From assembly GCA_013398955.1 (NCBI GenBank), contig VWPU01004544.1, positions 58,907 to 122,906 of the forward strand: a stretch of DNA of 64,000 nt, written 5' to 3'. Positions 24,901-36,900 of this stretch are shown here, one piece after another. The position numbers and the translations under genes are program-made. Each line of letters begins with the position of its first letter. Positions within the stretch are counted from its first letter, which is position 1. The notes under the pieces are model-generated. The model was not told where the DNA came from and did no database searches. It worked only from the letters and a program-made list of their open reading frames with translations. This DNA comes from Callaeas wilsoni (Eukaryota > Chordata > Aves > Passeriformes > Callaeidae).

Positions 24901-27900
24901 GGTTTTACTCAGACCTCCTTGAAATACCACAGTTTCTCCAGTCATCTCATGTTTGGCTCTGATAGAAAAGAGGTTCAGTATTAACGTTACCAAACTCTAC
25001 ACTTGAATACACAGCACACTACACAACAGGTAAGTTTGCTTTATTAACTCAGTAACTTCACATTTTTTTCAGCTCTAATCCCACAAAAAACATATAGGTG
25101 TGCAAAGGTACATATGCTGCAAGGAATGTCATTAACCTGTATCACATGTAATGTTAAGGAAACATTGCAGCAGGTGAGAGTTTTGCTGTGCAAAGGCAGA
25201 AAGTCAAAATACCGAATGATGGCTTTTTAGTTCTGCCCAGACATGAACCATATAATGGACAGCAAAGCTCTACTTCAAAATGAAAAAATACCATTTCCGT
25301 TCATCTTATTTCTTCCTGCTTATCACCACTGAATCCCTACACTCCAAGTCTAGGTTTTTATCATTCAGTGGCCAAACTCACACCAGGTTAGACAGGAGGA
25401 GTTTATTAAAGAGCATTTCCAACATTGACCAACATGCTCTCTAGCCATGAGTCTTGTAAGATCAGCATTTCTCATACTAAAGCTGACAAGTGACCATTAA
25501 CAACACTTCCTTACCAAAAGGTGCTTTTCAGCACAAGCAAGTCCCCACTTTTGCAACATTCCCAATGTGCAGAGTTGCTGCAAATGGTCATTGTTCTCTG
25601 TAATCACACAATGCAGCAAGTAGCAAATCTAACCAAATCCCAATTTATTTGCACTGCTTGAAACAAGACTGACACATTAATTTGAAGCTTTGTTGAATGG
25701 AACAAAACCAGAACAACTTCAGTCACAAAATACTCTAAGCTGATTTAAGAAATGTCTCAGCTTGACTCTCTGTGAATGGATATTGGCTTGCCCTTGGCCC
25801 AGAAACATCTCTTTCCACACCAAAAAAAGGCACATTTTTATTCCCACCAGATACATAACTCAGAGTACTCTCCCACTGTGTTCTGAGTCTACTGTACCTT
25901 TTCCCAGTCATAAGGGTATCGACAAGCGTAGTGACTAGCTCTTGCTGATCCTGTTCACTTCCTAGTTCATATATCAGCCCAAGACCTTTTGAAGCAACAT
26001 CTTGACTAAGTTCTGCAAGAGATTTTACCAAGCAAAATTTAAGCATGTAACTAAGCAGTACACAAATTTCAAAAGCAAGGTTCAACCAAAATCAGGACAC
26101 AGCAAACACAGCTCTGTGCTGCACTTCACAGCCGTCCATTTCAGTGCAGATCTAGACTGTCATGACATAAACTTTGCATTCTGAAGCAGCAATTTGTTCT
26201 GAAGGCATAAATCCCATCGAATTATGTGACGCCTTCACATAAGTATTGTTACTGCAAGTTTTGAAACAGCAGAAAGAATTCCAAGAGCCACAGGTATTCT
26301 GACCTTCTAGTGGCACCTGAAATCATTCATAGTAATACTCTCTTCAGCTTCAGTGAGCTTTGCATAGGCTGCTGGACGGCCCTCTTTTCACTAGCTGCCA
26401 TGGGTAGAGCTGTAAGCCAAAATGTGCTAGCTTGAAGAGGTCTCAGAGTTTCCGTCCATGCAGAACTCTGTAATATATATCCTGCTTCCCAAAACAGAGC
26501 AGAAGTAACACCACTTGTTACTACAGTCTGAAGGGCAAACGCAGTGTGCTTTTTGGCCAAACGCACAAAAAAGCTGTGCTTATCTCTGCACATGATGCCT
26601 AGAAAAGAAATCATTCCTATGAGCATAAGAAATGGGAAGTTTCTACAGACTTTTTTTTAATGCTGACCGACAGAGTGTAGTTGACCTTCTGCCTGTTGAA
26701 AGGCTCCCTCCAGTCTGCTGAATGCCCACCAAAAGACACGACTCTTTAAGATGCAGTAGTACTTACCGTCACTATCTGACAGAATTGAAACAAATGCACT
26801 TTGAATATCCTTGAGATGAGACTGTAAGATGAGAAAAAAGGACATTATTTTGGATCCTTCATTTGGTCTCCAGGCAAGTTTCTAACACATAAACAGAGGC
26901 CACTGTATCAATGGAGTTGCCTATTTGAGCTACCCTTATGACAAGAACTGCCCTTCTTTCCAGACATGCAAGTAGCAGTCTGACTGGCACTCACAGAAAA
27001 TAACAGTCCAGCCCACTATGTACATATACGATGTCATTAGTAAACCACGTTTTATTTTCCTGTTTAATAAAAGGCAGAAATGCATCATAAATGTGGCTTG
27101 CAGCCAGATGGAGATTTCTTCATCCCCAAACTGATGAGTTTTGCCACCTCCCTATAAGGTGCACTGTTTAGATGAGTGCACTGTGTGGCAATGTTTTAAA
27201 TGTAACAGCTTACATTTGCAAAGCAGCTTGTGCCAAAGCTCTTTATCAATACGTGGAGAGTACAAAATGGTTGCTTAGTCCCATCACAGTCCATAGTACC
27301 TCTATGTCGAGAGAGGATGTTTTGATTGGGAATGTTTTATTTAGTCCTTGTATAGGACTTTTCACATTCTCTCATTACAGACAAGTACTTTAAATATAAG
27401 GTTCATAAAGTGTATCAAAAATACACAGAACAAGAAGCACATCGTAACTGCTCCTAGGTACCAAAGATAAACACCATGAAACAAATCAGTTCTGTTCTCC
27501 TTCTTCTTCCCTTCCTAGATCTTGCTTAAATATTTTCCAAATATAAATCCTAAACACTATACAGATACCAACCTCTTCCTCCCAAGGGAAGATGGACTGC
27601 TACTTCACTTACAGCAGCTATTTACACTGAGCTTATTCTGACTTGGATGCAAGTCAGATGTTTACAAAGGTGACCAACACCCTTGTTCATCTGCCAGATA
27701 GTCTGTTCCTCTAGAAACAAAAGATAGGCCATGTCTCAAAAAGACCTCAGTAAGGACTGCACCAGCACAAGGAGAAAAGAGGCAAAAGAAGTGAAGGGGA
27801 AGGAAGGAACAGAAATAAGGTGAGAAGCAAAAACAAGGACAAGCAGACAGTGTCAGGAAAAGGCATATTTCTTACCTTAATTGCTTTGTGGGTGCTCAGC

Positions 27901-30900
27901 TTCTTCACCAATGACAGAAGCCAAATGCAAGCTGCCTGCCTAACATGCGGGTTGGGACTGACGATGTGCTTGTTCAAAATAAGGTCTAGGACCCAGGGAA
28001 CCACATCATTCACTTTCAAATCTATTTGAAAAAAATAAAGGTGGATGGGAAGAGCTTTGAGAATTGTCCACACCCATTTTAATGAAAATAATGACAAACC
28101 TAATGAACTCAAGAGTACTCAGGTGACACCTTAATCTCTGCTGATTTAGGAAGTAACTGGAGTCACCGGGGAAGTAGTAAGAGCAGAATAAATAACAGAA
28201 ATAGAGAGTCCTCCTAACTCTTCATGAACATGGTTCAGAGCCTGTGGCCAAGAAGAGGTACCATTCACATTGCCTAAGACTCAGGGCAAAACTTTATTTT
28301 GTTAGGAATCAAAATTTCTGGAGCAATGGCAAGATTTAATTTCTACCACATGCTCAGATTTGTATACACTACACATCTAAGACCACTCTCACAAAATTAA
28401 AATGTGTGTTTGCAGGTCTGAGACTGATATTTACAGTTGCCTGATTTGAAGCCAGCATTTTGTCACACTTGTATTTCAGTGGGTACAGAATCTTAGTCCT
28501 TAAATAGAATTTCTGCATTCACTGCATGTAAATTTCACTTAATTGTATCACTTGAAGTTATTGGAAAACACTTGCAATCTGATTTTATAACCCTGTTTTC
28601 CTGTTCAGGCTCCAAAATAGTATTTTAAAAGATTTGTGTATTAAAACCCAAAACTAACTCAACAAAGCAAACAAAAAAGAAAAAATAAATACAGAGTCAA
28701 ATGGCAATGAATTACATAAGCTATTTAAACAGCCCATGAATAAAGTCTTCTGCCCTCTGAGCTGATGGACATAAAGAGGTAAAATAGCCTGTATATTACC
28801 ACAAATACAAAACCTCTCTTGCGTGTTCTGTGATAAATCAAACACCACAGAAATGAAGCTATGGAGCCAAGTGTTAGTCTAGACATTTCCCAACCCAGCC
28901 CCTACATTAGGAAGGCCTACCTGAAGGAGGGATATATTCCTCCTCTGTGACTGTCCATGCATCCCGTGCAGCCACTGAGCTGGTTCCAACAGCAGCACTG
29001 GTAATAGCTTCACCAACAGTGAACTGCAGCTCTATCTGTTTGGCCTGAAAAACACATCAGAGAATCACTGACAGTAATAACTCAACACACACCAAAACTT
29101 CTGGCACTTTATCCACAAAATCAGTCTCTTTCCCAGTCCCAGTGTTCAGCACCAATTTACAGTAAGATCACTCTTCTGGTGAGATTTGAGAGTACATGGC
29201 ACCTCAGACTCACTGAAGGTGATGGAAAATGAGGCAATGCCAAACTGCCTAAATTGAGTGATAAAAGCTAAAATTTCCACCTTTTTTTTAAAGCATACCT
29301 TTGACAAAGCATTCACTAGTCTCTGCAGAAGTTCAACTTGATGAAAAGAAAGAATTCAACAGAATGAAAATAAAGCTAAGTTAAAATGATGCTGACAGTG
29401 ATTAGTGAAAATTACTATGGCTTTACTATAAGTAGTATTGAAAGAGTCTCTCGTAATTCCATCCAGAAGCTGATCTCTTAAAAGATGCAGAAACCTGTTT
29501 TTCACATTAAAAGAATTCAGATGGTACTTGTTCCGCTACACTGTCCTCCTTGTTTTTTTCAAGTACACCTTTTATAAAGAAAGTTGTAATGTCCCCATGC
29601 AGTTACAGGAGAAAAACACGGTACTCGGAAACACCTTTTGATGTCTGGGTACACAGGATTCTCAGTATTCTCAGTATTCTCAGTATAGTGATAGGACAAG
29701 TGGTTAATGGCTTCAAACAGAAAGTGGGCTTAGATGAGCTATTAGGGAGAAATTCTTTACTGTGAAGGTGCTGAGGCACTGGAAGAGGTCACCCATAGAT
29801 GCCTCAACCGTGGCAGTGTTCAAGGTCAGGTTAGCAACTTGGTCTAGTGTGAAGTGTCCCTCCCACAGCAGAGGGTTTGGAACTAGACCATCTTTAAGGT
29901 CCCTTCCAACCCAAACCATTCTCTAATTCTATGGTTCTTGCTTGTTTGATCACATCAGATTGCAGGACTCAGCAAAGGATGCCTGTCTGAGCCACTTCTA
30001 CAATGCAGAAACCTATGTCAGTATCAGCAAGGGAGAAAGGTAAAACAAGCTGTAAATGGAGGACACTACAAAAGCTCCTTTTATTTAATTTTGTTATCTG
30101 GCATATCCCAATACGTATAGAAGCTCTGAAGTACCGTGAAAGAATGCAGTGCACTACAATGATGCATTTAGATGGACAGAAGATACATATATTCCTATAA
30201 ACTTCTAATTCAAGTGCACTGTATTAGCTGATGTAGTTCAAAGGTATTTATATTACCTACTTTCAGGGTACTTTTGAAGGCCAAAGTACAGACCTAAGGC
30301 TTCATTAATATAAACTCTGGAGATTTTACACATACAGAGTGCAAAAAAAATCTGTAAGCCTCCTGAAGGGGAATGAGCATTTGTCTCAGACTGAGGCAAA
30401 GATCTGGACTAGCAAGTTTTTAAACTGTGGCATAAAACCTTTTACCAGCCCAAAGTCTAGCTCTGCTCTCCATTTCAAAGCAGTTTCAAAAAACGCAGAG
30501 GCTCTGTTTTGTAAACCTGTCTCTAGAGTATATAAAAAGCATCCAAAGAGAAATACTAACTGTAATACAAACGATAATACATTGATAGTGTCTCACCTCC
30601 ACAGAATCCATTAAACCTTGCAGCAGGAGCTTCTGGTGGGGAAAATCTTCATCTCCCACTGGGAAGTAACCTAATGTTTGTATTGCTCGCTCCTTCATCT
30701 TAAATACAAACAAAAAATAACACCATCATATAACCTTCCTGCAAGTCCAGAAGATGCACTTTAAACCCACTATTTCTTACCCTTGCTAAAGTTTCACTCA
30801 AGGTATCAGAAGTACATGCAAGCAGCTTATTAGATCAATCAGTGCATCTCTTTTCCAAAGCAGATCAGAACAAAGGTCCTGTTACCTTTGAGGATTTTGC

Positions 30901-33900
30901 AGATAAAAGAAGATATTCCCATTTCTCTTGAATTAAGACCATTCATATTTTCATCCCTTAAGCCCTTAGTTATGACTATAGAAAGCACAAGTGATCAGTG
31001 CTAGACAGTATCAGGAAGACCCTAACCATACCCAACTCACTAAAGCCAACAAAAAGCCTAATTCCTTTAAAAAAAGACACCAACTTTGGCAGGTAATACA
31101 TATACCTAGTGAGCATTCAAGAAATGAACAGGAGTCATAACAACACTACAAAAATCTTGCCTTATTTGTTTCCTTGCAGGAAGGGATTCGGGCCAGTAAG
31201 TTTTCAACAAGTTGCAGCTTTGTAAATCCTGTTCCTTCGTTGGGGATCGGCAAGGGGCCATTCCTGCCAATCTCCCCAAGAGCCGTACAAGCACCCACCA
31301 CAAGGAAGGGAGAGGTGCTGTCCAGAAAAGAACCTACAGGGAAAAGCAAACCAGGGTGACTCAGACTTCGTATCATTATTATTTAGCAGTGGGAAGGCAC
31401 TTGTATTTTACCCATGCAAGAATCAAAGTATTTATCTCCTCTACAGCTGGTAGGAAGTATTATGCTAGAAAAAAGAGGAAGTGAAAGGAGACATTGAGAG
31501 GAATCTAGGCAATGACACCACTCTTGATTGTGCTGTGTTGGTCTGCAAGTTACAAAGTCCACCTACGTTTTGTTGAAATGTTCATATATCTAATCAGATT
31601 ACATTCCTACAGGCTGTAAATTATACCACAAAAATTGAACTGAAGATTACACTATCTATGGGATGAGAATCTCAGAAAAATCCTCAGCCTGGGGTGGATT
31701 AAAAAAAACCAACTGTTACATGCAGCAAAGTCTTAGGCAGGAAGTTACCTATTGTCTCTGTTGTCGACTTTATAAGTTGTTCTTGTTCCGGCATGACTGC
31801 AGTATTTGGTTGCTCTATGTCATGTAGCTCCATTGTTCTGATTTTCCCTTTGGCCAAGTACCTTCCTACTGTAAATCCCAAAGCCAACAAGGATCCATGT
31901 TGGACCTCCGGGCTCTACAGACAACACCAACAGTGCAAAAAGTCTCATTTTCAAAGTAAGTAACACTTTGCACAAAGCACTGATTTAAAGACACATATGG
32001 ACAAGCCACATCAGAAGGCCCCCTGAAGAACGCAGACCTCTAACACATAATAAAACAACAGAGAGTTTGATATTGTTAGTGCTCTCTGTTTAATGGAATT
32101 CTTTAAGATTAATCAACAAAACTTAAAAGAGATCTAGGAGAACAGATTAAGAATTCATCACCACCACTCACATTCCTAAAGCTACCCTTTGGTAACTAGA
32201 CTTAAAGAAAAAAAACAAACTACATTGTCTCTACTTAAAAACCAGACATACTCAGACTAAGGGGACAAAATGTACTCTTAGGTAAAAAGCAGTAGAGGGG
32301 AATTGCTCTACATCTGCACGGCTAAGAATGAGAACACACCTGGCCTATGCTGAAGGCAATGCCTCTACAGTTTGGCAGGACACAAATGGTGAAACCTAAT
32401 TAATACAATTAAATGTCAGGAACACCAATTTCTCCAGTGCTGATTTGGTGCTAGAACTATTTAATGACCATGTTTATTCCTACAAGTGAATTCTAGCAAA
32501 AGGATTTTGTGGAGAAACAAGGCTGTGAGACTCAAATGCTACGTAACTGAAAAAAAAAACAAAACAAAAACAAAGGGAAGGGTGCAGAGGCTTAAGCTTG
32601 GATTAGTTCATACTCCTTGTTTTTTAACACTACAAAAAGTTGCACCGGTGCAATTGTGCTGCCAGAATGGGATCCTCAACCTAGCCTGGCCACCAGGGAC
32701 TGTTCCTTGATGTGCTTTCACTGCAGCAATGCCAGCAGAAGATGGATCCTTCCCCCATCTCCACTTTAGTTATCCATTCACACTGCAGTCCTTACTGAGA
32801 CACTAGGATCATCACCACCCCTAGGTGTACAAACTCAAGTGGTTTTGTACAGTAGCAGCAAGTCAGAGCTCTACCTCAGACTCACAAAGTCATTGGAACA
32901 TGCTGCTCTTTTTTCCTTTCACATTTCAGATGGGTGAGTGAGGCTGAAAGCAGCAGTGGGGGGTTGGGACCCATCTGTACTGGCTTCATGACTGCAGGAG
33001 CTGTACCCTACACAAAACTGAGCAATGACACGGCTTTGGCTCACAGGCAGAGCTTTCACAGATTCAAAATAAATCACATTTGCTAACTACGACATAAAGC
33101 ATTCAGCACTTCTTCTCAGCCTGTTACCTGCCATGTAAAATGGCAGCACATTAAATCCCTCAGAGAGACTGACATAAAACCATTTTGGGGAAACAGAACC
33201 TAGAAATGCTACCCCTTCCCTCCCATGCAGGATTCAAGACACACCAGCACAGAAACCTGACCAATTTGTTTCCAGGACTCGTTTTCCGTGCTTGCAGTGG
33301 CAAAATGGAGAAATAAGGATAAGGGAAGGTGAAAGGAGCTGCTGGAGGAGGGAAGGCAGGCAAACCCAGCATGTAAAGACACAGCTGTGGTGGGCTGCTG
33401 AGCAGTCCATGTGGGGTGAAAAGGAAGAAGGCACAGCCCTAACACAGCACAAGATCCTGAGGCGGTGAGAACCCAGGAGGTGACTGTGGCTCAGGAGGGG
33501 TGAGTTGAACATTTAACAGGTTAAAGACTGTCTTGATTCTGTGGGTGCTCAGGAATAAGAAACTGGTAAACAGTTCGAGGTAGGTATTGTGATCCATTAC
33601 CACTCAATGGGATGTGGCTATTTAGCTGACTAAAATTGGTTAAATAAATGACAGTGCTTTGCTTGGGACGTGCCTCCACGAAATCCTCCTACTGACCTTA
33701 ACAACAGCTTCAGGGATTAATTTATTTAAAGATCTGTTGCACTCACCTACAACAAAAATCCCTTCTCACAATCCAACTGGAAGTCAGTTAGTTAATTTTA
33801 CACCCAGATTAAGGTTAATACATCCTGGACACATGGCGAGATTCAAATATCCTATCAGTTATATGACATCAGAAAAAACAAGAAGCAGATAAAGGAAGGT

Positions 33901-36900
33901 AGTTACATGGTTGTCTTTTGTCATCTTGATCAGCTGCTCCAAGGACACCCTAAGCTCATCTCCAGACATGGTAGACAGCACTACAGAATAAAACAGTGCT
34001 GCAAGCTCACGCATCTCCTCTTTGTTAGTGTTCATCAGGTTCTGTGGGAGTTGAAAAAAACCACACCATGAAATATGAAAGCAGCTTCTTACCCAGTCTG
34101 TTCATAAAGAGCTTCAATACACAAAGACAATTCTCATGGAGATGCATACACAGTTCTTAACTGGGAAACTACTCTTTAAACCAACAGCATTATCACTTAA
34201 TAAGAAACAAAGCCCTCAATTGAACAAGCATTCATTACACACTGAGCATTTTGGAGAAAGAAGACCGCTAGCCACAAGAGGGCCACCCACCAGTTCTGTG
34301 TCAAAACATGCAGATCGAATTCCTGGCCAAATTTTGTCTCCAGCTAAAAGCTTCCAAGTTTTGCATTCATACTGTGCTAAAAAAACCCACACCCTAAACC
34401 ACTTCTTTCCCTGAGCTGCTGGAGGCTTCCATACCCTTCTTATTAATCAAAGGAGAAAAAACCACAAACCCTTAAGAGGGTTAACCATTCAAATCCAACC
34501 ATGACCAAAAAAAGTGTCCAGGAAATCACAGTTCTCAAAGCAAAACTACCCAACTTGTACCTGAGATCTTGTATTGTCTAAATAAGTTATTAAAAAGTTC
34601 AATTTAGAAGCCTTGGGTAATTTGTTACGATATAATCTTACCTCTACCAGTAATTTGATGTATAATGCAACACACTCCCATGAAAAATTCATACCCAAAT
34701 CTTTGAGTGCCTTGGGCCACCACAAAGAAACCAAAATGAGCCCAGCGAACAAACAAGAAATGATCTGTCAGGCTCATGAAATGTAATGTTAACTTCAAGC
34801 TAGCATCAGATCACATATCTGACTTCTAACAAACCCCTCGACCTGTTCGTTTCACTTGGCAAGGCAAAAGCACATGAAATGTGATTTACAACACTATTTC
34901 TGAAACTCGGTACTACCAGTAACTACCCCTAGAAGCTTAATTCTGCAAATGGACACTAGGCCAAAGACAAAGAAGGGTTTTCTACAAATCATGAGGAGTA
35001 CTGAAAAGGGGAATGTTTTTAAGTATTCTCCTGTGTGGTTCACACCTGCACGTAAATGAGAAGTGATAACCTGCATACAGTGTAATGCAGCACAGATATC
35101 ATCAGGAGAAACTATTAAAAAAATATTAGAACGTGTTTTAATCTTGACTAAGTATTTATTTCTGCCAGATTGCCCCAGTGAAAGCAATGGCAACCTGTAA
35201 GACCTTCAAAAATCTCAGATGTTTGAGGCAAATAACGAAAAAAGCAGAGAGTTGCCTGAGAAAAGAATCTAGGGAAAGTAGAATTCTCTTCGGCTTATTC
35301 CCAAGCAGACGCCAGTGTACAGGGTTTTGTCTGGGGCTAATAGAAAAAGACCATCTCCACAGAAAGGTATCTAAAATAACCAGGGATGTAACTAATTTCA
35401 TCCTCTAAGAAATCATTCACATCTTCCCATTGAAATATTCACACTGTTCAACAATTTCTTCAAAACCGTGCAGAATTTTGTCTTCCGTTTTCTTCTGCAG
35501 AGAAAAAAATTGATGACTATACCAACAGGATACATGATAGACTACCTAGAACATGTAAGTCAATGAAGAAAATCAGTAACACAAAAGAATCAAAAAATAG
35601 TTTTCCCCATCCTGGTACATACAACATTTCATGAGGTGTTGACTCTGAGTAGAAATACCAGATTTCAAATCAAGCACATATTTGGAAATAATACTCTGTT
35701 TCACTATGGGAAATGTGCCAGATCTTGCTAACACTAAATTCCATCCACTCCCTGAAAAAACACCAAAAAAAGGGTTTTCACAATACCTTAATCCAATCCA
35801 TTTTGTCTACAAATCTGGTGGCTAGTTTTTCTGGGTACACTGAAACAACTTCTAGAAGACAATACATGACTGGCAAACCTAAACAATAATTAAAGAACCA
35901 GGTTATTAAACAACTTCAGTATTTACAATAATGTCACATTCAACGCTAAAAAGAGGAGAAGTATCATGCATTTCAGGCATTTATTTGTAATCACTAAGAG
36001 TAACAAACAATACAGAATACTAGAGTATAGTATTTCTCAGACATATTAGGGTAACTAATAAAAGCAAACACTCCAGCAGCAATTTGTTCTAAATGCATTC
36101 AAAGGTTTTAGACTATAGTTGTGGCAGATAGGGTGTTATCAGAGTGAGGAAGACACAGCATTCACTGATGATGAAGCTGTTATATACAATGGCTTCACAA
36201 TTTTACACTATTATGTCAACTAATGCTGTAATTTTACAGCTGTGCTTTCTCCCACCTAAAAATAGCACAGAAGAAAACAAGTTTAAACTAAATAGTATAT
36301 AGTCTGTGTTTCAACTCTGTGACTGCTGAAGCCAAGTTCAAAGCACAAGACAACTCATTTCTAGTAAGAGACGACATTTATTTCTTCAGGATACTGCTGC
36401 ATGCAGCTTCTTACCTCCAACACCAGCTAAGAGCTGCTGAAGAAGGCCAATATATATATGTACAGGGTTGGTTTCTGCAGTTTTTGAAGAGGAGGAGGAG
36501 GAAGAGAAAGATACATGGTTGCCAGACATGAGGTTTCTTATGTAACGTCCAATGGCTGGAGCATGATCTTGCATATCTGCCAAGCTCTGTGAGGTTGGCA
36601 CCACACCAGCACTGTGAGCAAGACACATCCGCAGATAGAGAACTATCTAAGGAGAGAAGATAAAAACACAGGATCCTGAATGCATAAGCACTTGAAAAAC
36701 CATGCAGGAGACAAAAGAGCAGACAATATGCTGTATTTAATGTAACCAAAACGGCATAGTTTTTTCTTTAGTCATATATAGACAGAAGAGTTGTATAGAG
36801 ACAGGAACAAATATAAACTGTAACAAATCTTAGGACCACTTTCTGCAATACACCTGTGTAAGCAGACAACCCTACATCACTCTCTAAAAATTAAATCATA

